Shown here piece after piece: positions 34,552 through 43,346 of a stretch of 64,000 nt of DNA; the stretch's first letter is position 1; every line of letters begins with the position of its first letter. A model generated the notes under the pieces. That model saw nothing but the letters and a program-made list of their open reading frames with translations. It was not told the DNA's origin and searched no databases. Source of the stretch: Clostridiales bacterium (GTDB lineage Bacteria > Bacillota > Clostridia > Saccharofermentanales > Saccharofermentanaceae); assembly GCA_017551865.1 (NCBI GenBank), contig JAFZKB010000014.1:1-64000 (forward strand), in the 5' to 3' direction. The position numbers and the translations under genes are program-made.

Positions 34552-35922
34552 GTGGATAAACAAAAGACGATCTTAGTCGTAGATGACAGCAAAGCAAATC
34601 TCACCTTGGCGAAACAGGCATTAGACGAGTTCTACCAGGTTTCTCTCGTGACATCCGGAAGCACGGCCCTGCGATTCCTCGAAAAGAGGATTCCGGACCT
34701 CATCCTCCTCGACATTAACATGCCGGAGATGGATGGTATGGAGACACTCCGCCGAATCCGTGAGAACGACCGGTTCAAAGATATTCCGGTCATCTTCCTG
34801 ACAGCCAAGAGCGACCCCGAAACCGAGGTCGAGTGCCTAAAACTCGGCGCGACGGATTTTATCGCGAAGCCCTTCGTTCCGCAGGTCATGCAGAGCCGTA
34901 TCGCCCGAACGCTCGAGCTTGAAGAGTATAGAAAACTTGCAGAAAACCGCGCCAGACGTTTTGAGAGTATCGCTTCCAAAGATCCGATGACGGGGCTTTG
35001 GAACCGTTCCTATCTGTCGCAGAAGATCGAAGAGATCCTCGCAAACGGCGTTTCCGCCGCATATATGATCGTCGACGTCGACCGTTTCAAGAGCGTTAAC
35101 GATAAACTCGGCCATATCAAGGGCGACCAGGTATTGAGCCGGCTTGCCCACATGATGATCGATGCTTTCCCGGATGACATCGTCGGCCGTCTCGGCGGCG
35201 ACGAGTTCGTCATTTTTATCCAGGATCCGCCGGAACATGATGTTCTTTGCGAAAAGATCCGTACCTTTCAGAACTGGGTCAATGAGGACCTTAAAGAGAC
35301 TACAAACGGTATTGCCACGCTCTCGATCGGTATCGCGATCGCCCCGCAGGACGGAAACAATATGGATACGCTCTACGATAAGGCAGACCGTGCCCTCTAT
35401 GTGGTAAAGAAGGACGGAAGGAACAATTTCCGTTTCTACGACTCTACACTTCCATCAAAACAGGCTAAGCTTGACCGACCGGAGGCCATCGAGATGAATA
35501 TCCGCGTCCTGATGCAGCAGCTCAAGGAACCGGGCACGATCCGCGGAGCTTACTGGCAGGACTATGAGCCTTTCATCGCCATATTCCGTTTCATCGAGAG
35601 AATGCTTGCCAGATCCGAGGAATCCTTCTGTGTCATGCTCGCCACACTTCTTGATAAAGACGGCAATATGCTCGATCCGGAGATCTTAGGCCCGAGCATG
35701 GATGTTCTTTTCACCGCGATCCAGGACACGCTCCGAAAAGGGGACGTGTTTACGAAGTTCAGCGGTGCCCAGTATGTCGTCATGCTGCCCTCCGCAAATG
35801 CGGAAAGTGGCGGAAAAATCGCCGCAGACCGCCTTACCCGACGCTTTGATGCCATCAACGAATCACCGGAAGTCGTATTAAAGACAGATCTGACGATGAT
35901 GGATATGGTCGAGCGCGGTTGA
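34552..35922 (+). CDS. GGDEF response regulator (diguanylate cyclase) with degenerate second GGDEF-like domain
   Basis: A 456-residue protein. The receiver (5-122) has D11-D12 and phospho-Asp54 (LILLDINMPEMDG). The diguanylate cyclase domain (about 140-300) has an intact GGDEF at 215-219 and DVDRFKSVND for metal/GTP binding; no RxxD inhibitory site lies five residues before GGDEF. Residues about 320-456 look like another cyclase-like fold without a GGDEF (FTKFSGAQYVVMLPSAN at the matching place). It would make cyclic di-GMP when phosphorylated, probably by the preceding hybrid kinase. The start is GTG 34552 with GGAG upstream. Confidence 0.9.
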   Translation: MDKQKTILVVDDSKANLTLAKQALDEFYQVSLVTSGSTALRFLEKRIPDLILLDINMPEMDGMETLRRIRENDRFKDIPVIFLTAKSDPETEVECLKLGATDFIAKPFVPQVMQSRIARTLELEEYRKLAENRARRFESIASKDPMTGLWNRSYLSQKIEEILANGVSAAYMIVDVDRFKSVNDKLGHIKGDQVLSRLAHMMIDAFPDDIVGRLGGDEFVIFIQDPPEHDVLCEKIRTFQNWVNEDLKETTNGIATLSIGIAIAPQDGNNMDTLYDKADRALYVVKKDGRNNFRFYDSTLPSKQAKLDRPEAIEMNIRVLMQQLKEPGTIRGAYWQDYEPFIAIFRFIERMLARSEESFCVMLATLLDKDGNMLDPEILGPSMDVLFTAIQDTLRKGDVFTKFSGAQYVVMLPSANAESGGKIAADRLTRRFDAINESPEVVLKTDLTMMDMVERG

Positions 35923-35967
35923 TTATGATAGAATTATAAAGTTATTTGGTTCAATGGAGGCAGAAAA

Positions 35968-37257
35968 ATGCTGGATATTAAATTTGTCCGTGCCAATCCG
36001 GACATCGTGAAAGAAAACATCAAAAAGAAGTTTCAGGATGACAAGCTCCCGCTGGTGGACGAAGTCATCGCATACGATAAGGAGCTCCGCGAAGCGAAGA
36101 CCCGCGTGGAATACCTGAGATCCCAGAGAAATTCAATCAGTAAGCAGATCGGTATGCTGATGGGACAGGGCAAGAAGGAAGAAGCCGAAGAGGCGAAGAA
36201 GCAGGTCGCGGCTATGGCCGACGAGATGGCAGCTCTGGATGTCAAAGAGCAGGAGCTCACCGAGAAGGTCAGAAAGATCATGCTCGTGATCCCTAACATC
36301 ATCGATGATTCGGTCCCGGTTGGTAAAGATGACAGCGAGAACGTCGAGAACGAGCGTTTCGGCGAGCCGGTCGTCCCGTCCTACGAGATCCCTTATCATG
36401 TAGATATCATGGAAAACTTCGACGGCATTGACCTCGATGCAGCCAGAAAGACCAGCGGTAACGGTTTCTACTACTTAAAAGGCGATATCGCCAGACTGCA
36501 TTCGGCGATCCTTTCCTATGCAAGAGATTTCATGATCGACCGCGGTTTTACCTACTACGTGCCGCCGTTCATGATCCGTTCTGCTGTAGTTGACGGCGTA
36601 ATGAGCTTTTCTGAAATGGAGAACATGATGTATAAGATCGAGGGCGAAGACCTCTATCTGATCGGTACCTCTGAGCATTCCATGATCGGTAAGTTCATCG
36701 ATACGATCATCGACGAGGCGGATCTTCCGCAGACACTTACATCCTATTCTCCGTGCTTCCGTAAGGAAGTCGGCGCCCACGGCATCGAGGAGAGAGGTGT
36801 TTACCGTATTCATCAGTTCGAAAAGCAGGAGATGATCGTCGTCTGCAAGCCGGAAGACAGCATGGACTGGTACAACAAACTCTGGAAAAACTCCGTAGAT
36901 TTCTTCCGAAGCCTCGATATTCCGGTAAGAACACTCGAGTGCTGCAGTGGTGACCTTGCGGATCTGAAGGTGAAGTCCTGTGACGTAGAAGCATGGTCTC
37001 CGCGTCAGCAGAAGTACTTCGAGGTCGGCTCCTGCAGTAACTTAGGAGATGCACAGGCCCGCCGTCTCGGTATCCGTATCAGAAGCAAGGAAAAGGGCAA
37101 CTACCTTGCACATACACTGAATAACACTGTCGTGGCTCCGCCGCGTATGCTGATCGCTTTCCTGGAGAACAACCTGAACGAAGATGGTTCGGTCAATGTT
37201 CCGGCTCCGCTTCGTATGTACATGGGCGGTAAAGAGAAGCTGATCCCGAAGAAGTAA
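35968..37257 (+). CDS. serS: seryl-tRNA synthetase
   Basis: A 429-residue class II synthetase, usual length. The N-terminal long antiparallel coiled-coil arm (about 30-100; LREAKTRVEYLRSQRNSISKQ) grips the tRNA-Ser variable arm. Class II motif 2 is PCFRKEVGAHG...RGVYRIHQFEKQEM; motif 3 is the segment around HTLNNTVVAPPRMLIAFLEN. MLDIKFVRANPDIVKENI is the canonical start. GGAGG precedes ATG 35968. The 45-bp leader is too short for a T-box, and none is seen. It heads a run of co-oriented genes extending to 43 kb. Confidence 0.98.
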   Translation: MLDIKFVRANPDIVKENIKKKFQDDKLPLVDEVIAYDKELREAKTRVEYLRSQRNSISKQIGMLMGQGKKEEAEEAKKQVAAMADEMAALDVKEQELTEKVRKIMLVIPNIIDDSVPVGKDDSENVENERFGEPVVPSYEIPYHVDIMENFDGIDLDAARKTSGNGFYYLKGDIARLHSAILSYARDFMIDRGFTYYVPPFMIRSAVVDGVMSFSEMENMMYKIEGEDLYLIGTSEHSMIGKFIDTIIDEADLPQTLTSYSPCFRKEVGAHGIEERGVYRIHQFEKQEMIVVCKPEDSMDWYNKLWKNSVDFFRSLDIPVRTLECCSGDLADLKVKSCDVEAWSPRQQKYFEVGSCSNLGDAQARRLGIRIRSKEKGNYLAHTLNNTVVAPPRMLIAFLENNLNEDGSVNVPAPLRMYMGGKEKLIPKK

Positions 37258-37273
37258 TAAGGACGGCATTTCC

Positions 37274-38293
37274 ATGAGCAGAAGAAACTTTATCATCGGA
37301 TTTCTGGTCTTTGATATCGTGGCCGTGCTGGTCATCGTCCTGATCCTTGTGATCAATAATCCGTTCAAAGCCACTGTCGCTCCGAATACGGATCCGACCA
37401 CCACAACAACAGTCGAACAGAACTACACAGGCACACTGTCCCATCTTTCCGACTTCGATCAGAGCAAGGATACGCTTTTCCACCAGACACCGGCACTTTC
37501 GGGTGTGCGTGAAGAGTCGAGTCTTACTGAAGATGGACGTTATTACACAGCTTTCCGGGCCGAAGCGGATATCGATCTCGACGGTGACGGGGAGATCGAG
37601 ACTGTCAGCATTTCGCTGGACGATCACAGTGAATCTTTTTACGTACTGGTCAACCAGGGTGGCAAGATCACCGATTATGTTGTTCCCGGAAATGAGTTCG
37701 CCTACCGTTCCGAGTATTCCGCAAAAGCCTGCAAGGGCAGTCTTCGCGGATTCGTAGTCGATCTGAATAAGAACGATAAGTATACTGAAGTCGGCATCGA
37801 GATGATCCGTGATACATGGGAAGAGTATCAGACTCTGATGGTCAGATATGATGGAAATGCCATCTACGCGTCGGTCATCCCTGGAGTACTCACATCCCTG
37901 GATGATGCGGGCGCCGTTCAGTTCTCGACCTACGATATGATCTACGGCGTGCATAAGCTCTACCGTACCTACGATATTACGAACAAGACGGATTTCCTTA
38001 CTCCGCAGACAGATTATTATTTTACGGATATAAACGTAGAAAAGACTTCCTACCTTTATACCCCGGATAACGATGTCAAGTGTGAAAACTTAAGTGGTGA
38101 TCCGGTCGCTCTCAAGGTCAGTTCCCAGTTTTACTGGAGCCATACTGACGGGGAAACGTATGTGGACGTAATTACCACAAGTGGTGAAGTCTACAGGCTT
38201 CCGGTTAAAAAAGAAGTAATAGAATACAGTACAGGACCACAGGCGGTCTATACGCTTGGCGATACGAACGCCAGAGATATTAAGGTGAAATGA
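37274..38293 (+). CDS. membrane-anchored extracellular protein of unknown function
   Basis: A 339-residue protein with a single N-terminal membrane anchor (FIIGFLVFDIVAVLVIVLIL), a Thr-rich linker (TDPTTTTTVEQ) and an extracellular domain of about 280 residues. Residues near 97-112 contain IDLDGDGEIETVSI, a DxDxDG calcium-type loop as found in FG-GAP/EF-hand-like surface proteins. I do not recognise the rest. It starts 16 bp after serS and lies 50 bp before coaW, so it is probably co-transcribed with housekeeping genes. Confidence 0.65.
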   Translation: MSRRNFIIGFLVFDIVAVLVIVLILVINNPFKATVAPNTDPTTTTTVEQNYTGTLSHLSDFDQSKDTLFHQTPALSGVREESSLTEDGRYYTAFRAEADIDLDGDGEIETVSISLDDHSESFYVLVNQGGKITDYVVPGNEFAYRSEYSAKACKGSLRGFVVDLNKNDKYTEVGIEMIRDTWEEYQTLMVRYDGNAIYASVIPGVLTSLDDAGAVQFSTYDMIYGVHKLYRTYDITNKTDFLTPQTDYYFTDINVEKTSYLYTPDNDVKCENLSGDPVALKVSSQFYWSHTDGETYVDVITTSGEVYRLPVKKEVIEYSTGPQAVYTLGDTNARDIKVK

Positions 38294-38343
38294 CCGTAAG
38301 ATCCTGAAGCGGACGGATCTTTTACATAAGAAGGAGAAAGAAT

Positions 38344-39162
38344 ATGGGTATCATCGTTGGACTCGATGTCGGTGGAAGTACCACGAAAGTTGTGGGAATG
38401 GATGGCGACAAGATCATCGGCAATAAGATCGTCAAAGCAGACGATCCGGTCACTTCTGCGTTCGGCGCGCTCGGAAAACTTATGGATTCCTATGACCTTA
38501 AGATCTCGGACATTGAGACCTTAAAGATCACAGGTGTCGGCGCTTCTTTCCCGAACGGAAATCTTCTCGGGATCCCGACAGTCCGTATTTCGGAATTCTT
38601 CGCGACCGGACAGGGCGGTCTTTTCCTTTCGGGACTCGAACATGCCGTCGTAGTCAGCATGGGTACAGGTACCGCATTTGTGGAAGCTACAAAATCCGAA
38701 GTGCGGCACATTATTGGTTCCGGTGTCGGCGGCGGTACGCTCGTAGGTCTTGCTAACTGTGCACTGAATATGCGTGATTTTGATCTCATCGCCGATCTGG
38801 CAGGAGATGGAAACTTAAATCACGTCGACTTGACGATCGGCGATATTTCTCATGCGGCGATCCCCGGACTCACCATGGATACCACGGCTTCGAACTTCGG
38901 TAAGATGCAGGAAGATGCGGAAAAAGCAGACGTAGCCTATGGCCTTTTTAACCTGGTATTCCAGTCGATCGGTACGATGGCGGTCCTCGCGGCCAGAAAT
39001 TCCGGCCTGAAAGATGTCGTATTTACCGGTCAGGCCACGAAAGCCCCGATGTGCGGGACGATCTACAAGGCTTTTTCCGAGCTTTATAATCTCAATTTCA
39101 TCGTGCCGCAGATGTCTGAATTCGCGACAGCGATCGGAGCTGCGATCGCCAGCAATTCTTAA
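38344..39162 (+). CDS. coaW: type II pantothenate kinase
   Basis: A 272-residue member of the ASKHA fold. IIVGLDVGGSTTKVVGM is the ATP phosphate-1 loop; AVVVSMGTGTAFVEA and IGSGVGGGTLVGLA form the phosphate-2/adenosine region, matching eukaryotic-like type II PanK found in staphylococci, bacilli and some Clostridia. It phosphorylates pantothenate, the first step in CoA synthesis, and this type is generally insensitive to CoA feedback. GAAGGAGAAAG precedes ATG 38344. The next gene begins ten bases after its stop. Confidence 0.9.
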   Translation: MGIIVGLDVGGSTTKVVGMDGDKIIGNKIVKADDPVTSAFGALGKLMDSYDLKISDIETLKITGVGASFPNGNLLGIPTVRISEFFATGQGGLFLSGLEHAVVVSMGTGTAFVEATKSEVRHIIGSGVGGGTLVGLANCALNMRDFDLIADLAGDGNLNHVDLTIGDISHAAIPGLTMDTTASNFGKMQEDAEKADVAYGLFNLVFQSIGTMAVLAARNSGLKDVVFTGQATKAPMCGTIYKAFSELYNLNFIVPQMSEFATAIGAAIASNS

Positions 39163-39171
39163 GGAGAAAGC

Positions 39172-39984
39172 ATGGGGGAATCGGAGCTGTCTGAGAATAT
39201 AAAGAAGCAGAGGGCCTTTGAACTGGACCTTCTGCGCGGCTTTTCGATCTTCATGATGATCCTTCATCACTTCGCCTACGATCTGAGGTACATCTTCGAA
39301 TACAAAGTGTTCGCCTTTATCGGTGCGGACTGTAAGTGGTTCTGGGGATTTGTGCATCCGTTCTTTCTCTTCCTCTTCGTCGGGATCTCCGGCATCTGCT
39401 GTCAGTTCTCCAGAAACAACTTTAAGCGTGCGGGCAAACTCGCTCTGGTGTCGCTTGCTTTTTCTGCGGCCACCATCACGATTGACCATTTCTTCGATCT
39501 CGGGTGTTCGGTCTACTTTAATGTGTTGCACCTTCTGGCTGTCTCCACGTTCCTTTTCGCGATCTTTGATCATGTCGAGCAGAAAAAGACAGGGGAGAGG
39601 AAAAGCCGTCAGGGGGACATGGTGCTCTTTTCCATCGTGATGCTCTTTATCTGGCTTTTGCGTGCGCTTCCGCTCTATAACTACCAGATCCGAAACGGCT
39701 GGGTCATGATCTTAGGTCTCGAGCCGCATCCGGACTATGTTCTTCCCGTCGGAGACGTCCTGGGACTGATCCCGTGGGTCGGTGTATTCTTCCTGGGTGT
39801 TCTCATCGGACGTCACGTCTATTCCAGTAAGCAGACTCTTTTCCCGAATGCTCCGAAAGCAGTGCACGCGATCAGCAGGCCATTTGAATGGATAGGAAGA
39901 AACTCTCTTATCGTATATATCCTCCACCAGCCGATCGTGCTCGGCATCTTATATCTTCTCCGTTTTCTGGGGGTGCTTCCATGA
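39172..39984 (+). CDS. DUF1624 / heparan-alpha-glucosaminide N-acetyltransferase-like membrane protein
   Basis: A 270-residue integral membrane protein with about seven helices. The N-terminal signature FELDLLRGFSIFMMILHHF is that of the HGSNAT/DUF1624 acyltransferase family (R-G-x2-I-x2-M), with FVHPFFLFLFVGISGICCQF next. C-terminal RNSLIVYILHQPIVLGILY is the conserved last-helix motif with the His of the family. It probably moves an acyl group across or within the membrane onto a sugar; the substrate is unknown. Its stop overlaps the next ATG by four bases. Confidence 0.82.
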   Translation: MGESELSENIKKQRAFELDLLRGFSIFMMILHHFAYDLRYIFEYKVFAFIGADCKWFWGFVHPFFLFLFVGISGICCQFSRNNFKRAGKLALVSLAFSAATITIDHFFDLGCSVYFNVLHLLAVSTFLFAIFDHVEQKKTGERKSRQGDMVLFSIVMLFIWLLRALPLYNYQIRNGWVMILGLEPHPDYVLPVGDVLGLIPWVGVFFLGVLIGRHVYSSKQTLFPNAPKAVHAISRPFEWIGRNSLIVYILHQPIVLGILYLLRFLGVLP

Positions 39985-41123
39985 AGGCTTCCTGGAAACG
40001 CTGGATCTTCGGGATCGTTCTTCCGCTCCTTCTGATCCTTTTTCTTTATCTTCTGCAGATGATCCTCATGCATTTTCCATCAATCGGAGAAGCCTATGCA
40101 AAGAGCGGATTCATCGTCTTTTCCTATATCCCGGCCAAGATTAGCTCGCTGGTGCCGATCTCCCTGACGGAGGTCTTTATAGTGACGCTTGTTTTTTCAA
40201 GTCCGCTCCTCATCGCGTGGCTTGTTATCCGGATCCGCCGGGCTGTGAAAGAAAAGAGCGGCAAAAAGTTCTTCTTCAATTTTGGAAGAGTCGTTGCCTG
40301 GGTGCTTTTCTCGCTTTATACGATATTCATGCTCCTTCACGGACTAAACTACACCAGGTATTCTCTCGATGATAAACTGGGCTTCGGGCAGAGAAAATAC
40401 TCGGTCGAGGAACTCATGGAAGTCACTGAGTGGGTCATAAGTGAGCTCAATTCCGCCAGAGAAGCCTGCGCCGAGGATGAAAACGGCGTGATGACCTATC
40501 CGGGAGGCGTTCCGCATCTTCTTTCGGATATGGAAGATATTTACGAGGACGCCTCGAAAAAGATCCCGCAGATCAAGGGAGTTTCTGCCCGCCCGAAGAA
40601 TGTCATGCTCTCGCACTACTGGTCCTATACATATATTACCGGTATGTATTTCCCGTTTTTTGTCGAAGCGAACATCAACACGGATGTGACTTTTGCTGAG
40701 ATGATCTATACCATCTGCCACGAAATGTCCCATCTGCATGGATATGCAGTAGAAAATGACGCTACTCTCGCCGGTCTTCTGGTCGCGCTCTCCAGCGACT
40801 GCCCGGAAGTCCGCTACAGCGGTCTTCGCGAGGCGCTTGAACTGATCCTCATGGATCTGGCCATCGCCTTTAATAATGATTCGGAGGGCCTCGATGAATT
40901 CATGCGCGCTCATCCGGTCCATCTCGGTTATTTCCGCGATAGCGAAGCGATAAACAATTACTGGGACTCGATCGATCCGCCGAAAATCGTATCAGACGTA
41001 TCGAGCGCGACGAACAATGCCTTCTTAAAGGCCAATCAGCAGAAAGACGGCGTGAAGAGTTATAACATGCCGACTTCCATTATGGCTGATTACTATTTCA
41101 CTTTCGTCAAAGGGGAGTCCTGA
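39981..41123 (+). CDS. DUF3810 membrane metallopeptidase-like protein
   Basis: A 380-residue protein: three membrane helices in the first 130 residues, then a large extracellular domain containing IYTICHEMSHLHGYAVENDA, an HExxH zinc motif with a distal Glu/Asp. The length and the later YWDSIDPPKIVSDVSSATNNAFLKANQQKDGVKSY-like region (split here as YWDSI and NNAFLKANQQKDGVKSY) match DUF3810. A role in envelope protein processing is plausible but unproved. It starts within the stop of the DUF1624 gene, and the hemZ ATG overlaps its own stop by one base, indicating a tightly packed operon. Confidence 0.82.
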   Translation: MKASWKRWIFGIVLPLLLILFLYLLQMILMHFPSIGEAYAKSGFIVFSYIPAKISSLVPISLTEVFIVTLVFSSPLLIAWLVIRIRRAVKEKSGKKFFFNFGRVVAWVLFSLYTIFMLLHGLNYTRYSLDDKLGFGQRKYSVEELMEVTEWVISELNSAREACAEDENGVMTYPGGVPHLLSDMEDIYEDASKKIPQIKGVSARPKNVMLSHYWSYTYITGMYFPFFVEANINTDVTFAEMIYTICHEMSHLHGYAVENDATLAGLLVALSSDCPEVRYSGLREALELILMDLAIAFNNDSEGLDEFMRAHPVHLGYFRDSEAINNYWDSIDPPKIVSDVSSATNNAFLKANQQKDGVKSYNMPTSIMADYYFTFVKGES

Positions 41124-42586
41124 TGGAAAGTTCTGGAAATGAAAACCGGGGAAGGATCAAGGTGTCCTGTGAGGGACATTCGTTTTTCTATCCGATAAGT
41201 GATATCCTTCGTCTGTTTACCGGGAAGATACCGAAAGAATCGGACGGACAGGTCCTCTGCGAAGGAAATGAAGGCGACCCTGATATTACTGTTATCAGCC
41301 GCGTGGAAGAAGATATCGTAGAGACCTCTATCGAAGGAGCAGGGGAACGGATCTTTTCGAAAAGAGAAGATCTTCGCCTGCCTTTGAACCGCGAAGTCAA
41401 GCGGCAGCTGTATTTCCTTTTATCCGGGCATTTCCAGAAGACATTCCCGTGGGGATCTCTTACGGGGATCCGTCCGACGCAGGTGGCAAGAGAGCTTTCT
41501 GAAGAAACGGAGATGGCGGGGATCTACGGCGTCCGGGAGGATAAGGCACATCTGGCCTTTCTGACGAAGGATAATGAGGACCGGATCCTCATGGCATCCG
41601 ACCCTTCTGCTATTCATGTTTATATCGGCATCCCGTTCTGTCCGAGCCGCTGCTCCTACTGCTCGTTTGTGGCACAGGAAGCGCCCAGAAAGACCGAACT
41701 TCTGCCGTCGTATATCGATGCTGTTCTTTCTGAGATGGATATGGTGCTGCCAAAGATCGGAGCCTCTATCGAGACACTTTATATCGGCGGGGGAACGCCT
41801 ACGGTGCTTTCGGAGGAGCTTTTCGAAGAGTTTATCAGCAGCGTATTCTCGCATCCGGAATTCTCCCGTCTTTCGGAAGTATGTGTCGAAGCGGGCCGTC
41901 CGGATACCTTTACGGAAAAGAAACTTCAGGTGCTTTTGGACCACGGAGTAAAAAGGATCTGTATCAATCCGCAGACGCTCTGTGATGAGACACTTGTGAG
42001 AGTGGGAAGAAAACACAGTGCCAGGGATTTTCTGGATACCTATTCCATGGCCAGGACAATGGGCTTTTCCGTGATCAATACGGATCTGATCGCGGGACTT
42101 CCGGAGGAAACGTACGAGGAATTCTGTGATTCATTATGCCGCATCATTGAACTTGCGCCGGAAAACATCACCGTGCATTCGCTTTCGAAAAAAAGACGTG
42201 CTTCCTTAACGCGGGAAGAGATCGTCCGGCAGGAAGAGGAAGAATTGTCGCGTATTGAGAAGATGCTCTCTTTTGCTTCTGGAAAACTTGTGAAAGCCGG
42301 CTATTTTCCGTACTATATGTACAAACAGAAAGACACGCTGGGTGGCCACGAAAATGTGGGCTATGCCAAAGAGGGGACGGAGTGCCTTTATAACGTGGCC
42401 ATGATGAGTGACCAGAGATCAGTCCTTTCTTTCGGAGCCGGCGGAATGAGCAAGCGCGTGTTTCCGGAAGGGGAGGATATGCTGCATGTGCGGGTCGAGA
42501 GATGCTCCTGCATCAAAGATCCGATCCAGTATATTTCAAATGTGAAAGCGATGGCCGAGAAGAAGATCGGTTTCTTTTGCGAATAA
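41123..42586 (+). CDS. hemZ: oxygen-independent coproporphyrinogen dehydrogenase-type radical SAM protein HemZ
   Basis: A 487-residue radical SAM enzyme of the HemN/HemZ group. The 4Fe-4S motif is CPSRCSYC (Cys173, Cys177, Cys180), preceded by VYIGIPF. TLYIGGGTPTVLSEE and NPQTLCDETLVRVGRKH are the SAM-binding GGTPT and later family motifs. The N-terminal ~150 residues are the HemZ-specific extension. The presumed reaction is oxidative decarboxylation of coproporphyrinogen III without oxygen, but HemN paralogues can instead be heme chaperones, and no other heme genes are in the window. GGGGAG precedes the ATG. Confidence 0.9.
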   Translation: MESSGNENRGRIKVSCEGHSFFYPISDILRLFTGKIPKESDGQVLCEGNEGDPDITVISRVEEDIVETSIEGAGERIFSKREDLRLPLNREVKRQLYFLLSGHFQKTFPWGSLTGIRPTQVARELSEETEMAGIYGVREDKAHLAFLTKDNEDRILMASDPSAIHVYIGIPFCPSRCSYCSFVAQEAPRKTELLPSYIDAVLSEMDMVLPKIGASIETLYIGGGTPTVLSEELFEEFISSVFSHPEFSRLSEVCVEAGRPDTFTEKKLQVLLDHGVKRICINPQTLCDETLVRVGRKHSARDFLDTYSMARTMGFSVINTDLIAGLPEETYEEFCDSLCRIIELAPENITVHSLSKKRRASLTREEIVRQEEEELSRIEKMLSFASGKLVKAGYFPYYMYKQKDTLGGHENVGYAKEGTECLYNVAMMSDQRSVLSFGAGGMSKRVFPEGEDMLHVRVERCSCIKDPIQYISNVKAMAEKKIGFFCE

Positions 42587-42600
42587 GGGAGGAATAGTAT

Positions 42601-43092
42601 ATGATCACCGATGCGAAAAAAGCGTTGAAAGAGGCGCAGGAGAAGGAACTCCTTACACCATTTGAACCGGATGGGGAGATGAAGAAACAGTTCTTTTCCG
42701 GTCAGAGAAAACAGGCAGTTAAGCTGTTCTTCTACTTTTTAGCCCTGCTTGTTGTTGCAGTCCTGATTGCCGTTGTCCTCGTGGGGATCACGCATATCGT
42801 CGTCTATAGCGCAAGGATCATCTTCGTATGCCTGCTGATCGTTCTGCTGCCACTTTACGGAATCTACAATATCTTTTCACTCAACAGTGCGATCAAAAAA
42901 GGCGACTATGAGTTTTACCTCGGGGATATCGTCGAGTTTTATGAGGATAAGTACAAAGTCAGGGGATTAGAAAACGGGGAACTGCAATTTTTGAAGAAGC
43001 CTTCGGACCCTACGCTTTCGGGGAAAACACGTGTTATCGTCGCCCGTTTAAAGGATGAACTGTCCCTGATCGAGTACAGAAGCGAAAAGTGA
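42601..43092 (+). CDS. small membrane protein of unknown function
   Basis: A 163-residue protein: a charged N-terminal helix (KKALKEAQEKELLTPFEPDG), two membrane helices (KLFFYFLALLVVAVLIAVVL and ARIIFVCLLIVLLPLYGIYN), and a C-terminal soluble beta-rich segment of about 60 residues (YEFYLGDIVEFYEDKYKV). Family not recognised. It begins 14 bp after hemZ with GGGAGG upstream, so it belongs to the same transcript. Its stop is 13 bp before the tRNA-Pro -35. Confidence 0.6.
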   Translation: MITDAKKALKEAQEKELLTPFEPDGEMKKQFFSGQRKQAVKLFFYFLALLVVAVLIAVVLVGITHIVVYSARIIFVCLLIVLLPLYGIYNIFSLNSAIKKGDYEFYLGDIVEFYEDKYKVRGLENGELQFLKKPSDPTLSGKTRVIVARLKDELSLIEYRSEK

Positions 43093-43105
43093 TTTCATAA
43101 TCTAC

Positions 43106-43134
43106 TTGTCAAAAGTGCATTCTATCGCTATAAT
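43106..43134 (+). promoter_or_regulatory. tRNA-Pro promoter
   Basis: TTGTCA (43106-43111), 17-bp spacer, TATAAT (43129-43134), 13 bp before the mature tRNA 5' end. Confidence 0.85.
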
Positions 43135-43147
43135 AGCATGGCGTCTT

Positions 43148-43223
43148 CGAGGTGTAGCGCAGTTGGTAGCGTACGTGCTTTGGGAGCATGGGGTCGCAGG
43201 TTCGAACCCTGTCACCTCGACCA
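43148..43223 (+). tRNA. tRNA-Pro (anticodon TGG)
   Basis: A 76-nt cloverleaf with encoded CCA. The acceptor stem CGAGGTG/CACCTCG is perfect; the D arm is GCGC-AGTTGGTA-GCGT; the anticodon arm is CGTGC-TTTGGGA-GCATG with anticodon TGG at 43181-43183; the T arm contains GGTTCGAACCC-type GCAGG-TTCGAAC-CCTGT. Discriminator A precedes CCA. It has its own promoter and a downstream terminator. Confidence 0.97.
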
Positions 43224-43225
43224 TG

Positions 43226-43274
43226 AAAAAAGACTGTCCTGAACGTGTTCTTCACGAAAGGACGGTCTTTTTTT
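43226..43274 (+). terminator. terminator after tRNA-Pro
   Basis: AAAAAGACTGTCCT pairs with AGGACGGTCTTTTTTT, with an inner CGTG/CACG stem. The T-run follows directly. Confidence 0.88.
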
Positions 43275-43346
43275 GCTTTACAAAAAACTTTGACTATGCA
43301 AAAATGACTGTGATTTCGTGTGTTGGCGTAGTTGGAGGTAGAAAAA

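Noticed and set aside
35922..35968. Ser T-box before serS
   Set aside because: Only 45 bp separate it from the preceding gene and no T-box sequence is present.
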